Shown here: positions 1-8,275 of the stretch, piece after piece
Layout of the letters: each line of letters begins with the position of its first letter
Numbering within the stretch: position 1 is the first letter of the stretch
DNA from: Paramesorhizobium leguminum
GTDB taxonomy: Bacteria; Pseudomonadota; Alphaproteobacteria; Rhizobiales; Rhizobiaceae
DNA length: 38,226 nt
Assembly (NCBI RefSeq): GCF_003217235.1
Contig: NZ_QJTF01000027.1
Location: 1-38,226 of the forward strand
Direction of reading: 5' to 3'
Translations under genes and position numbers: made by a program
Notes under the pieces: model-generated
Told to the model about the DNA's origin: nothing
Databases searched by the model: none
What the model saw: the letters and a program-made list of their open reading frames with translations, nothing else

Positions 1-68
1 AAATGAAACTCAAAGGGCTGAGCCCTGTACAATACAGGACCCAGCCCTTAAATCGTCCCAGCCTTTAA
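1..68 (+). CDS. IS3-family transposase OrfB, C-terminal fragment
   Basis: The reading frame open from the first base ends at TAA 66-68 and encodes MKLKGLSPVQYRTQPLNRPS plus a final L. The KLKGLSPVQYRTQ signature is the usual C-terminus of the DDE integrase-type OrfB of IS3/IS150-group elements. The rest of the gene lies outside the window, so nothing can be said about intactness. Expression would come from the IS itself, through a programmed frameshift between OrfA and OrfB as is typical for the family. Confidence 0.75.
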   Translation, partial: MKLKGLSPVQYRTQPLNRPSL

Positions 69-97
69 ACTGTCCAACTTTACGGGGTCAGTTCACT
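1..97 (+). mobile_element. Right end of an IS3-family insertion sequence (partial)
   Basis: The window opens inside an insertion sequence. It contains the last codons of an OrfB-type transposase and then a terminal inverted repeat at 73-97. That repeat, reverse complemented, matches the IS left end at 38130-38154 with 2 mismatches in 25. The terminal TGAACTGACCCC motif (38132 onward) suits the IS3 family. Which copy or named IS this is cannot be decided from 97 nt. Confidence 0.8.
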
Positions 98-111
98 CGC
101 GCCGGGCTTTT
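98..111. terminator. Half of an intrinsic terminator abutting the IS right end
   Basis: Immediately after the IS end the sequence reads CGCGCCGGGCTTTT. This is the right half of a GC stem plus T-tract. The matching left half (AAAAAAGCCCGGCGCG, 38114-38129) abuts the other IS end at the far side of the window. Alone it cannot form a hairpin. Confidence 0.55.
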
Positions 112-171
112 GCGTTGTTGAGAAGCCTCGGATAGTATCCGAGCAGAAATGTGGGAACGAAAAAGGCGCGC

Positions 172-1266
172 ATGTATTTTCGGCTGTTTGAGTTCTGGCG
201 CCTGATCGCCGCGCTCCTGATCATGCTCTACCATTTTTCCTACAATGGACCTGCGGGAACGGCATGGCTAACCGAATGGCTTGAGCGTCTGCGCCCGCTG
301 CTTGACATGTTCTTCATCATTTCCGGTTTTCTCATCGTCTTCACCTATGGCGACAGGGTGACTGACCGGCGAAGCTATGCCACCTATCTGATCCGGCGCT
401 TCGCCCGGCTCTATCCGCTGCACCTCGTCACGTTTCTTTTCTTTCTTCTCATCGGCATCGGCTATCATCTGGGATATCTGCGTCCGTTCGGTGGGGCAGA
501 GCGCTACGACATGGCCCAGATCATCCCAAACCTGCTGCTCATACAGGCATGGGGCGTCAGCCATGAGCTGACGTTCAATTTCGTTTCCTGGTCGCTATCG
601 GCGGAATGGTTTTCCTATCTGCTGCTGCCGCTCATCCTCGTAGCCAACCGGCTTGCCGGGGCAAAAGGGCTCATCACGCTGCTCATCCTATGGATCGTGC
701 TTCTGGAAACGCTCACCGCGCTTCACATCATGCCGAACAGGCATTGGCAGGAGGCCGACACCTGGGGCGCCTGGCGCGTCTTTGCGGATTTCACCGCCGG
801 TGCGTTGATCTGCGTCCTCGCCTCGCGCACCCGCTTGACATTGATCTCACGCTGGCCGGCATGGCTCGTGATGCTGGCTGCCTGCGTACTGATGCAACAT
901 GGAGTGAACGCCTATTACAGCATGGCCGTCATGGCGTTCGCGGTATTCCTGGCGGCGGTGGCCGAGCGCAACGATCAGACGACGCCGGTCTATCCGCGCT
1001 GGTTGCGCCCGTTCGCCGCCGTCTCCTTCGGCATCTATCTCTGGCACCCGGTGGTGGAAGCCGTCATGTTCGGCCTCGTCTGGAAAAGGCTGGTCGCGCC
1101 ACTTGGGATCGTCGATTTCTACGCCTTCCTGCCGCTGCCGATGATCATCACGATGATCGTGGCGGTTCTCTCTTACCGATGGCTCGAGAAGCCCGCCGGC
1201 GATTGGTTTCTCAACCGCCTCGGTCTCAGACGCCCGGCATCGACCAGCGCGGCGCCGCTTATTTAG
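172..1266 (+). CDS. Acyltransferase family 3 membrane protein (OafA/ExoZ type)
   Basis: This is a 364-residue, very hydrophobic protein with about ten membrane segments. It opens with FRLFEFWRLIAALLIMLYH, the usual start of Acyltransferase_3 proteins, and carries the conserved membrane His (His21) and an FFIISGF segment near residues 47-53. An SWSLSAEWFSYLLLPL block lies in the middle. Known members transfer acetyl or other acyl groups to exopolysaccharide, O-antigen or Nod factor on the cytoplasmic membrane; the substrate here is not predictable. A GTG at 151 is in frame, but ATG 172 has AAAAAGG 6 nt upstream and matches the family N-terminus. The gene stands alone between the IS end and a repeat-filled gap. 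Its position next to an IS makes recent rearrangement possible. Confidence 0.85.
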   Translation: MYFRLFEFWRLIAALLIMLYHFSYNGPAGTAWLTEWLERLRPLLDMFFIISGFLIVFTYGDRVTDRRSYATYLIRRFARLYPLHLVTFLFFLLIGIGYHLGYLRPFGGAERYDMAQIIPNLLLIQAWGVSHELTFNFVSWSLSAEWFSYLLLPLILVANRLAGAKGLITLLILWIVLLETLTALHIMPNRHWQEADTWGAWRVFADFTAGALICVLASRTRLTLISRWPAWLVMLAACVLMQHGVNAYYSMAVMAFAVFLAAVAERNDQTTPVYPRWLRPFAAVSFGIYLWHPVVEAVMFGLVWKRLVAPLGIVDFYAFLPLPMIITMIVAVLSYRWLEKPAGDWFLNRLGLRRPASTSAAPLI

Positions 1267-1289
1267 ATGTTTAGTCCCGGTATTTGCTG

Positions 1290-1389
1290 GAGCGGGATGC
1301 AATTAAGTTGAATCGGGCATCCCGCTCTAAATCTTTGTTTTAGCCGCATGATCTTACCTGGAAGTCTGCAACTTTTCGGGATCATGCTC
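1290..1389. repeat. Composite palindromic repeat, long form (about 100 bp)
   Basis: It has two palindromes in series. GAGCGGGATGC (1290-1300) pairs with GCATCCCGCTC (1317-1327). After a TTTTAGCC linker, GCATGATC (1346-1353) pairs with GATCATGC (1380-1387). The two-part layout recurs at 15998-16104. Size and architecture resemble the Bru-RS palindromic repeats reported in Brucella; that identification is from memory, not from alignment. Apart from this, 1267-1436 holds no gene. Confidence 0.75.
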
Positions 1390-1436
1390 TAATTGGAGCG
1401 GTTCCTATTTTAACGGATTGGGAATCGCCCTTTCGA

Positions 1437-2588
1437 TCACTTCCGTTTGCAGTCCCGGTTCGAGATTTTGCCATCGGGCATTTTCGTGCGGCACAAAATG
1501 GCGAAACCATAGCCAGTGGGCGTCAACTTTGTTTCGGTAAAGAGGGTGGCGCCGCGCAAATCGGCTCCCGTCAGATTGATCTTTCCACGGAACCGTCCTG
1601 GGGAGGGCTTTGTAGCGGCGGAATCAATATCAATGCCGGAGACTTCCGCCGCCTGCTTCGAAAGTCCCGCGACATTGCCGGAAAGCGTTGCGGACCGTAG
1701 ATCGGCGCCGGTGAGGTTCGCATTGTAGAAGCTGCCGCAAAGATTGGCCTTTTCCACCTTTGCGTCCGAAAAATCGGCATCGCTGAAATCGGAGCATATC
1801 CCGTTCATGGCATCCGGTTCGCTCTCCGCGCCGGTCAAATTCGCCCGACGCAATGTGGCATTGCTCATATCAACCCAAAAGAGCGTTGCGCCACTCAAAT
1901 TGGCTCCGGTCAAATTGGCGTCCCTGAACTTATTACCGCCCAGATTGGTGCCGGTGAAATCCGTGCCTTTCAGGCTGGCTCCATCCCAACTCATGCTGCC
2001 CAGCGCGGACTGATACTTTGTGTCACAACTGACGAAATTTGCGTGATCGATGCGTGCGCCGTCGAAAACGCCATTCGCTACTGCGGAAACGGCGCATCCC
2101 AGCTTTCCGCCATCGGCATGTGCCGCCGGCTCAATGCCGCTGAGATCCGCCCGCGATAGATTGCATCCCTTGCATTGGCCGGTCGTTCGGAACAGGTTCA
2201 GGCCCGTCAATTTTGGCACGGCACCCACGCTCTGGGGATCGATTTCAACGCTTTGGGGCGCGGCGGCAACGCTCTGGAGCTGCTTCGTACGCCGGTCATA
2301 TGCGGACACAAGGCAGGCTGAGTCGTCCTTGCATAGCGCGCGCTGCTGGAGCCACTCATGTTGAGTGACAGCCAATTCACCCCGCTTTTTGCCTTCCATA
2401 CCTTTTCCCAGACTGGTGTAAAGGTTGGCCAGCTTCTCATCCGCCAGCGAAAGATTGGGAGTGGCGCAAATGGCGCGCTCATCATGCGCGTCCGCCATTG
2501 CGCAGTTGAAACTGGCGGAAGTAGCAGGAATCGCCGAGAGGGACATGAAAAGCCCGACAAGTGCAGCAATGGTAAAAACAAGTTTCAT
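1437..2588 (-). CDS. Secreted LprI-like/DUF1311 domain protein with pentapeptide repeats
   Basis: This 383-residue protein starts at ATG 2588, preceded by a GAGAGAGA purine tract; an in-frame TTG at 2612 is less likely. It begins with a signal peptide (about residues 1-25, ending SAIPATSA). A Cys-containing segment follows (FNCAMADAHDERAICATP...LSLADEKLANLYTSL, to about residue 110) that resembles the LprI/DUF1311 lysozyme-inhibitor-like domain. The rest contains A(N/D)LxxA-type pentapeptide repeats such as ANLSGATLFW and ANLTGADLRSATL, which should fold as a right-handed quadrilateral beta-helix. It ends in a Cys/Lys-rich tail. It is probably periplasmic or surface exposed. Function is unknown; a role in envelope interaction or lysozyme resistance is inference from the N-terminal family only. 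Confidence 0.75.
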   Translation of the reverse strand: MKLVFTIAALVGLFMSLSAIPATSASFNCAMADAHDERAICATPNLSLADEKLANLYTSLGKGMEGKKRGELAVTQHEWLQQRALCKDDSACLVSAYDRRTKQLQSVAAAPQSVEIDPQSVGAVPKLTGLNLFRTTGQCKGCNLSRADLSGIEPAAHADGGKLGCAVSAVANGVFDGARIDHANFVSCDTKYQSALGSMSWDGASLKGTDFTGTNLGGNKFRDANLTGANLSGATLFWVDMSNATLRRANLTGAESEPDAMNGICSDFSDADFSDAKVEKANLCGSFYNANLTGADLRSATLSGNVAGLSKQAAEVSGIDIDSAATKPSPGRFRGKINLTGADLRGATLFTETKLTPTGYGFAILCRTKMPDGKISNRDCKRK

Positions 2589-2768
2589 CGTTCTCTCTCG
2601 CCTATTTGTCAAATGTATTTACTGTTTATATGGGGTAAAATGTAAAAGAACTGTTTAGTATAATTTGAATTCTATTTATTGCTATTGCACGCGTTGCTTT
2701 TCTATAAGCGCACGTGAAAATATGACCGGCCGGAACGGCGCTCCAGCCGGTCGATTGCGACAATCCGC
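2589..2768. other. AT-rich spacer between two minus-strand genes
   Basis: This gap precedes the LprI/pentapeptide gene and follows the xylA stop. It is clearly AT-rich between 2610 and 2690, suitable for a minus-strand promoter, but no -35/-10 pair is convincing. No gene or repeat is seen. Confidence 0.4.
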
Positions 2769-4079
2769 TCAGACATAGCGATTGACGATATTCTCCAGAT
2801 ATTCCTGCCGGCCAGAGCGCGGGTTGGGCTCGATGCCCTCCGCCTCGACGCGGACAGCGATTTGATCCAGCGAGCGTTCGCCGGCAAGCATTGCCCTGGC
2901 TTCCGCACTGTTCCAGCCGGCATAACGGTCCGCAACGAAATCGGTCAGCGTCCTGTCCTCCAGCATCGCTGCCGCCGCCTTCAGGCCGCGCGCACAGGTG
3001 TCCATGCCACCTATATGGGCGATGATCAGGTCCTCAGGGTCGAGCGACTGGCGGCGGAGCTTGGCGTCGAAATTGGTGCCGCCCGTGGTGAAACCGCCCG
3101 CTTTCAATATCTCGTAATAGGCGAGCGCCACCTCCGGCACATTGTTGGGAAACTGGTCCGTATCCCAGCCGGACTGGTAATCGTTGCGGTTCATGTCGAT
3201 CGAGCCGAAGATGCCGAGCGCTGTCGCGGTGGCCAGCTCATGCTCGAAGGAATGCCCGGCCAGGATGGCGTGGCCCTGCTCGATATTGAGCTTCACCTCG
3301 TTTTCCAGCCCGAAGCGTTTCAGGAAGCCATAAACGGTCGCCACATCGTAATCATACTGGTGCTTGGTCGGCTCCTGCGGCTTCGGCTCGATCAGGATGG
3401 TGCCCTTGAAGCCGATCTTGTGCTTGTAATCGACGACGAGGCTGAGGAACCGCCCCATCTGGTCGAGCTCGCGCTTCATGTCGGTGTTGAGCAAGGTTTC
3501 ATATCCCTCGCGTCCGCCCCACAGCACGTAATTCTCGCCGCCGAGCCGCTTGGTGACGTCGATGCAATTCTTCACCGTCGCCGCCGCATAGGCGAAGACG
3601 TCAGGGTCCGGATTGGTCGCCGCGCCCGACATATAGCGGCGGTTGGAGAAGAGATTTGCCGTGCCCCATAGAAGCTTCGTGCCGGTCTTCTCCATTTTCC
3701 CGGCGAAATAATCGGCGATTTCGTTCAGCCGGCGATTGCTTTCGGCAAGTGTCGCGCCTTCGGGGCGGACATCGGCGTCATGAAAGCAGAAGAACGGGAC
3801 GCCCAGGAGCGAGAACATCTCGAACGCCACGTCCGCCTTGAGCTTCGCCGCTTCCATCGTATCGCTGAACCATGGGCGCTCGAATGTCTGGCCGCCGAAT
3901 GGATCGCCGCCCGGCCAGCCGAAGGAATGCCAATAGGCGACGGCGAAGCGCAAATGGTCCGCCAGCCGCTTGCCCAGCACGATCTCGTCGGGATTGTAGA
4001 AGCGGTAGGCGAGCGGGTTCCTGCTCTCCGGCCCTTCATATTTGATCTTGGCCATATCGCCGAAAAATCCGGTATTCAT
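2769..4079 (-). CDS. xylA: Xylose isomerase
   Basis: It converts D-xylose to D-xylulose in the cytoplasm. The 436-residue length fits the class II (long) enzymes. Catalytic and metal residues are visible: HDAD (His100, Asp103), GGREGYE (188-194), EPKP (Glu231, Lys233), [15 protein letters not shown] (about 267-281) and DTDQFP (about 306-311). ATG 4079 is preferred over the in-frame TTG 4085, because the AGGAGG upstream is correctly spaced only for the ATG. The gene lies 36 nt downstream of the ROK regulator on the same strand and is probably co-transcribed with it. The divergently transcribed xylFHG transporter delivers the substrate. No xylulokinase gene is in this window, so the next step must be encoded elsewhere. 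Confidence 0.97.
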   Translation of the reverse strand: MNTGFFGDMAKIKYEGPESRNPLAYRFYNPDEIVLGKRLADHLRFAVAYWHSFGWPGGDPFGGQTFERPWFSDTMEAAKLKADVAFEMFSLLGVPFFCFHDADVRPEGATLAESNRRLNEIADYFAGKMEKTGTKLLWGTANLFSNRRYMSGAATNPDPDVFAYAAATVKNCIDVTKRLGGENYVLWGGREGYETLLNTDMKRELDQMGRFLSLVVDYKHKIGFKGTILIEPKPQEPTKHQYDYDVATVYGFLKRFGLENEVKLNIEQGHAILAGHSFEHELATATALGIFGSIDMNRNDYQSGWDTDQFPNNVPEVALAYYEILKAGGFTTGGTNFDAKLRRQSLDPEDLIIAHIGGMDTCARGLKAAAAMLEDRTLTDFVADRYAGWNSAEARAMLAGERSLDQIAVRVEAEGIEPNPRSGRQEYLENIVNRYV

Positions 4080-4115
4080 ATTCAATGCTCCTCCTGTGGT
4101 TGAGATGGTTTTGGA

Positions 4116-5360
4116 TCATGCCGCGCTGATTTGCGCGGAACTCCGCCCCTCGCCGGCGGAAAACATTTCGGCATCGAGCGCCAGCAGCGATGTCATGGCG
4201 CAACCCTGCAGAATCAGCGGATGCTCTTGCGGATAGCAGCGGATCTCCGGCTGGTGATTGCTCCCCCAGCCGAAGGCGCCGGAGAGCGCATTGCGGATTT
4301 CCGGCTCCATCAGGTCGAAAACTTTGGCGCCCGGCCCGACCAGCGCGATAGGTACCGGATCGATCAGCGAAAACAGATTGTTGAGGCCGAAGCCGATGGC
4401 GCGCCCCGCAATGTGAAACGCTTCGCGCTCAACGCCGGGTTCCGTACGCGCCCGCTCCGCGAGCCGGGCAAAGACCGCCGCATCGATGCTCGATATCGGA
4501 GGCGCGGTGTCGGGCATCCCGAGGGCATTGCGCCAGATAGCGTAATCCCCGGCATAAGCCTCGATGCAGCCGCGCCGTCCGCAGCGGCATAGCGCCCCGT
4601 GAGGCATATGCGCCATATGGCCGAATTCCGCCGCCGAGGAACGAGAGCCGGAAAAGGGCTGCCCTTTGAGATAAAGCCCCATGCCAATGCCGTAGGACAG
4701 CAATATCGCCGCGAAATCTCCGCCATAGCGCTCGGGAGCGGTCCAGCGCAGCGCTTCGGCCAGCATGGCGCAATCATTGGCCATCGCGACCGGAACGCCG
4801 AAGGCCCGCGCTAGCGCCGGGCCGAAGCCGATGTTCCTTTCCTCCATGATCGGCGCCCACAGCAGCGTCTCGCCCGCGGCGTCGGTTACCCCCTGCACCG
4901 CCATGGCGATATGCATGAGCCTGCCGCTGTTGCCGGCGGTCGATTGAAGCTGTCGCCGCAGCATCGCGCCGATCTCCGCCATAAGGTCGCCGCCGCTTGC
5001 GGAGCGGGTAGGAACATCAGCCGTCTCATCGGCGACAATGCCGCCGGCATAATCGACCAGCGCCACGGTGATGCGATTGAGCGAGAGATTGACCACGCCC
5101 ACCCTGGCGATATCAGGATTGGGCATAAGGGTGACCTGCGGACGGCCGCGCCGTATAGGTCCGCCGTCTCCGTCACGGCTTTCCAGCAGCACGCCTTCGG
5201 AAACCAGCCCCGCCACGATCGCCGAAACGGTGGAGGCGCTAAGGCCGGTCGCCATGGTGATGTCTGTGCGGGAAAGCGCGCCCTTGCGCCTGATCGCGGC
5301 GAGAACCAGCTTGCGGTTTTGCCGACGCACATCGTCCGGACGCGTGATCGCTCCAGCCAA
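4116..5360 (-). CDS. xylR: ROK-family transcriptional regulator, probable xylose repressor
   Basis: This 414-residue protein has a winged HTH (about residues 13-60, with LSRTDITMATGLSASTVSAIV) followed by a ROK sugar-kinase-like domain. The ROK zinc motif is present at about 248-265 (EFGHMAHMPHGALCRCGRRGC; Cys258, Cys260, Cys265), followed by IEAYAG. It starts at TTG 5360, which has GGAGG 7 nt upstream; no ATG gives a complete HTH. By its position, heading the xylA operon and divergent from xylFHG, it is very likely the xylose-responsive repressor of both. It would be released from DNA by xylose. The exact ligand is inferred from context. Confidence 0.9.
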   Translation of the reverse strand: MAGAITRPDDVRRQNRKLVLAAIRRKGALSRTDITMATGLSASTVSAIVAGLVSEGVLLESRDGDGGPIRRGRPQVTLMPNPDIARVGVVNLSLNRITVALVDYAGGIVADETADVPTRSASGGDLMAEIGAMLRRQLQSTAGNSGRLMHIAMAVQGVTDAAGETLLWAPIMEERNIGFGPALARAFGVPVAMANDCAMLAEALRWTAPERYGGDFAAILLSYGIGMGLYLKGQPFSGSRSSAAEFGHMAHMPHGALCRCGRRGCIEAYAGDYAIWRNALGMPDTAPPISSIDAAVFARLAERARTEPGVEREAFHIAGRAIGFGLNNLFSLIDPVPIALVGPGAKVFDLMEPEIRNALSGAFGWGSNHQPEIRCYPQEHPLILQGCAMTSLLALDAEMFSAGEGRSSAQISAA

Positions 5361-5441
5361 CGCCTCTCCTCCCTTTGCTTTCCGTCGCCACGCCGCAATT
5401 CTTATTGCGCCGCAGCAACTTCATGCCCTCCACTTTCGATG

Positions 5442-5470
5442 TTGACACGGAACGAAATTTTAATCACTAT
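5442..5470 (+). promoter_or_regulatory. Candidate sigma-70 promoter for xylF
   Basis: TTGACA (5442-5447) is a perfect -35 and is followed after 17 nt by CACTAT (5465-5470) as a weak -10. The start site would fall at about 5477, inside the palindrome described separately. It faces xylF and lies between the divergent xylR and xylF. Confidence 0.55.
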
Positions 5471-5473
5471 TTT

Positions 5474-5488
5474 TTTCGAGCCTCGAAA
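5474..5488. promoter_or_regulatory. Candidate XylR operator palindrome
   Basis: TTTCGAG-C-CTCGAAA is a perfect 7+1+7 palindrome. It sits at the predicted transcription start of xylF, the classic position for a repressor that blocks polymerase. Its location between xylR and xylF makes the ROK protein the natural candidate to bind it. Confidence 0.55.
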
Positions 5489-5577
5489 TAAAAGGCTCCC
5501 TGCCAGTGGAGGGGCAGGTGATGATCGCATGAAATATGAGATCGTTTGTGTGCTCGTGTAGCACCGGGAGGGTTATT

Positions 5578-6618
5578 ATGAAGAAATATGCAGTAGCGCT
5601 TGCAAGTGCGGTCTTTGCCGTATCCTTCGCAGGCCCGGTTCTCGCCAAGGACAAGATCGTTGGCGTGTCGTGGTCCAATTTCCAGGAAGAACGCTGGAAG
5701 CGTGACGAGGCCGCTATCAAGGCCGCGCTCGAGGCCAATGGCGATAAATACATCTCCGCCGATGCGCAGTCTTCGGCGTCCAAGCAGCTTACCGATGTCG
5801 AAAGCCTCATCTCGCAGGGCGCCAACGCGCTGATCATCCTGGCGCAGGATTCCAGCGCCATCGAGCCAGCGGTGCAGAAGGCCGTCGACGAGGGCATTCC
5901 TGTCGTCGGCTATGACCGGCTTATCGAAAACAAGAACGCCTTCTACATCACCTTCGACAACAAGGAAGTCGGCCGGTTGCAGGCGCAGGCGGTCTTCAAG
6001 GCCAAGCCCGAGGGCAACTATGCCTTCATCAAGGGCAATGCCGCCGATCCGAATGCGGACATCCTGTTCGCCGGACAGATGGAGGTGCTGAAAGCCGCCA
6101 TCGATTCCGGCAAGATCAAGAATGTCGGCGAGGCCTATACCGATGGCTGGCTGCCGGCCAACGCGCAGAAGAACATGGAGCAGATCCTCACCGCCAACGA
6201 TAACAAGGTGGATGCGGTGGTTGCTTCCAATGACGGCACGGCGGGCGGCGCGATTGCGGCTCTCTCCGCGCAGGGTCTTGCGGGTTCGGTGCCCGTCTCG
6301 GGCCAGGACGCCGATCTTGCCGCGCTCAACCGCATCGCGCTCGGCACGCAGACCGTAACGGTCTGGAAGGACAGCCGGGTGCTCGGCAAGGAAGCGGCTG
6401 ATGTCGCCTCTCAGCTCGCCGACGGCAAGAAGATGAGCGAAGTCAAGGGTGTGCAGAAGTTCAATGGCGGTGCCAAGGGCGTCGAGATGGAATCCATCCT
6501 CCTGAAGCCGGTGGCGATCACCAAGGACAATTTGAATACCATCATCGACGCCGGCTGGGCGACGAAGGATCAGGTCTGCCAGGGCGTGAAGGCCGGCAGT
6601 GTGCCTGCCTGCAAGTAG
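5578..6618 (+). CDS. xylF: D-xylose ABC transporter, periplasmic binding protein
   Basis: This 346-residue periplasmic-binding protein is of the RbsB/XylF type (Peripla_BP_4). A signal peptide occupies residues 1-23 ([10 protein letters not shown]...GPVLA). The mature start [20 protein letters not shown], and PVVGYDRLI further on, are typical of XylF. ATG 5578 has GGGAGG six bases upstream; an earlier in-frame start at 5536 would only add residues ahead of the signal peptide. It is the first gene of the transport operon under the xylR-xylF divergent promoter. It is followed by a hairpin that should raise its expression relative to the membrane components. Confidence 0.95.
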   Translation: MKKYAVALASAVFAVSFAGPVLAKDKIVGVSWSNFQEERWKRDEAAIKAALEANGDKYISADAQSSASKQLTDVESLISQGANALIILAQDSSAIEPAVQKAVDEGIPVVGYDRLIENKNAFYITFDNKEVGRLQAQAVFKAKPEGNYAFIKGNAADPNADILFAGQMEVLKAAIDSGKIKNVGEAYTDGWLPANAQKNMEQILTANDNKVDAVVASNDGTAGGAIAALSAQGLAGSVPVSGQDADLAALNRIALGTQTVTVWKDSRVLGKEAADVASQLADGKKMSEVKGVQKFNGGAKGVEMESILLKPVAITKDNLNTIIDAGWATKDQVCQGVKAGSVPACK

Positions 6619-6633
6619 GAAATGAAGTACGAG

Positions 6634-6663
6634 CGCCGCGGTGATAAAAAGCCGCGGCGTTTT
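6634..6663 (+). terminator. Intrinsic terminator/attenuator after xylF
   Basis: CGCCGCGG (6634-6641) pairs with CCGCGGCG (6652-6659) and is followed by TTTT. It lies between the binding-protein gene and the permease gene. Partial termination here would give the usual excess of binding protein over membrane subunits. Confidence 0.7.
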
Positions 6664-6917
6664 AAAAGCCTTTCAAACTTGGATGGATCATCAGGTTTAC
6701 CCCTCATCCGGCCGCGCTTTTGCGCGGCCACCTTCTCCCACAAGGGGAGAAGGGAGGTGCGTTGCCTAACCGCCGCTGCCAATCCTCGACATTTGCGATT
6801 GGCATAGGCGTTTGCGCAGTCTCTTCCTTCTCCCCTTGTGGGAGAAGGTGGCCGCGCAAAAGCGCGGCCGGATGAGGGGTAACCCACGGATCTGGGAAAA
6901 GCGCGAAGGCTTTTAAA
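6661..6917. repeat. Giant inverted repeat filling the xylF-xylH gap
   Basis: The arms 6697-6753 and 6826-6882 are perfectly complementary over 57 nt and separated by 72 nt. Outside them TTTAAAAGCCTT (6661-6672) pairs with AAGGCTTTTAAA (6906-6917). Each arm also contains two smaller palindromes (GGCCGCGC-TTTT-GCGCGGCC and CTTCTCCC...GGGGAGAAG). The CCCTCATCCGGCC...CCACCTTCTCCC motif is a common intergenic repeat of Rhizobiales. The 320-nt gap contains no gene. Confidence 0.9.
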
Positions 6918-6938
6918 TAGTCCCGCGGGAGGAGCGGC

Positions 6939-8249
6939 ATGAGTAATAGCGTAACTACCGCAGCCGATATGGCGCGTTCGTCTGAACTCGGCCTCGTGGC
7001 GCGGTTCTTCAAGGCGACGGAACTCGATCCGCGCCTTCTCGGCATGGTCCTTGCCATGTTGATCATCTGGGTGCTCTTCGATGTGCTCTCTGGCGGGCTG
7101 TTCCTGTCGCCGCGCAATCTCTGGAACCTTTCGGTGCAGAGCGCCTCCATCGCGATCATGGCCACCGGCATGGTGCTGGTCATCGTAACGCGGAATATCG
7201 ATCTCTCCGTCGGCTCGATCCTCGGTTTCGTCGGCATGGTGATGGGCGCGGCGCAGGCCGAATGGCTGCCGCCCATGCTCGGCTTCGAGAACCCGTCGAC
7301 ATGGATCATCACGCTGGCGCTTGGGCTCGTCGTCGGCGCGGTTATCGGCGGCATGCAGGGCTTCATCATCGCCTTTCTCGGCGTTCCCTCCTTTATCGTC
7401 ACGCTGGGCGGAATGCTGGTCTGGCGCGGCGCGGCCTGGTGGGTCACGTCTGGGCGCACCGTCGCGCCGATGGACTCCACCTTCCGCCTGATGGGAGGGG
7501 GTCCCGCCGGCTCGATCGGCGAGACATGGAGCTGGGTCGTCGGCGCGCTCGCCTGTCTCGGCATCATCGGCCTCATCCTCAACGGGCGGCGGCAGCGCAA
7601 GCGTTTCGATTTCCCCTTGCGTCCCATATGGGCCGAAGGCCTGCTCGCCATCGTCGGCAGCGCGCTGGCGCTCGGCGCGGTGGCCATCGCCAATTCCTAT
7701 CCATGGCCCGCGCCCATCGCCCGCCAATATGCCGAAGCGCATAATATCCCGCTGCCCGATGGCGGCCTCTTCATCGCGCATGGCATCGCCATTCCCGTGC
7801 TCATGGCGGTGGGCGTCGGCATCGTCATGACCTTTCTCGCCAAGCGCACCCGCTTCGGCCGCTATGTCTTCGCCATCGGCGGCGATCCGGAAGCGGCGGA
7901 ACTGGCGGGTATCAATACCAAATGGGTGATCATGAAGGTCTTCATCCTGATGGGCCTTCTGTGCGCCATATCAGCCGCCATTTCGACCGCCCGTCTCAAC
8001 GCCGCCACCAACGCGCAAGGCACCCTTGACGAGCTTCTCACCATCGCCGCCGCCGTCATAGGCGGCACCTCGCTTGCCGGCGGCATCGGCACCATCGCCG
8101 GTGCGATGCTCGGCGCGGTGATGATGCAGTCGCTCTCGTCAGGCATGGTGCTTCTCGGCCTCGATTCTCCGCTGCAAAGCATCGTGGTGGGTATCGTGCT
8201 GGTCATCGCCGTATGGCTCGATACGATCTATCGCCGCCGCATGGCGTGA
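6939..8249 (+). CDS. xylH: D-xylose ABC transporter, permease
   Basis: This 436-residue integral membrane protein of the BPD_transp_2/RbsC class forms the channel for xylose uptake in the cytoplasmic membrane. Family blocks include VTRNIDLSVGS near residues 86-96, GVPSFIVTLGGML in the middle and AIGGDPEAAELAGI in the last third. The length exceeds RbsC (about 320) because of an extra region near residues 190-260, as in XylH of other proteobacteria. ATG 6939 has GGGAGGAG upstream. It lies after the giant inverted repeat and 26 nt before xylG. Confidence 0.95.
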   Translation: MSNSVTTAADMARSSELGLVARFFKATELDPRLLGMVLAMLIIWVLFDVLSGGLFLSPRNLWNLSVQSASIAIMATGMVLVIVTRNIDLSVGSILGFVGMVMGAAQAEWLPPMLGFENPSTWIITLALGLVVGAVIGGMQGFIIAFLGVPSFIVTLGGMLVWRGAAWWVTSGRTVAPMDSTFRLMGGGPAGSIGETWSWVVGALACLGIIGLILNGRRQRKRFDFPLRPIWAEGLLAIVGSALALGAVAIANSYPWPAPIARQYAEAHNIPLPDGGLFIAHGIAIPVLMAVGVGIVMTFLAKRTRFGRYVFAIGGDPEAAELAGINTKWVIMKVFILMGLLCAISAAISTARLNAATNAQGTLDELLTIAAAVIGGTSLAGGIGTIAGAMLGAVMMQSLSSGMVLLGLDSPLQSIVVGIVLVIAVWLDTIYRRRMA

Positions 8250-8275
8250 AATAAAAAGAGAGGGAGGACGAAACA

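Noticed and set aside
606-1274. 222-codon plus-strand frame inside the acyltransferase gene
   Set aside because: It is an alternate frame of a clear membrane protein; translation is Arg/His-rich with no domain.
6697-6882. CRISPR-like or IS ends
   Set aside because: There are only two copies, in inverted orientation with no transposase or further spacers. It fits a pair of intergenic palindromic repeats.
6570-7781. 403-codon open frame on the minus strand
   Set aside because: It crosses the xylF end, the inverted repeat and xylH. The product is a charged, motif-free shadow.
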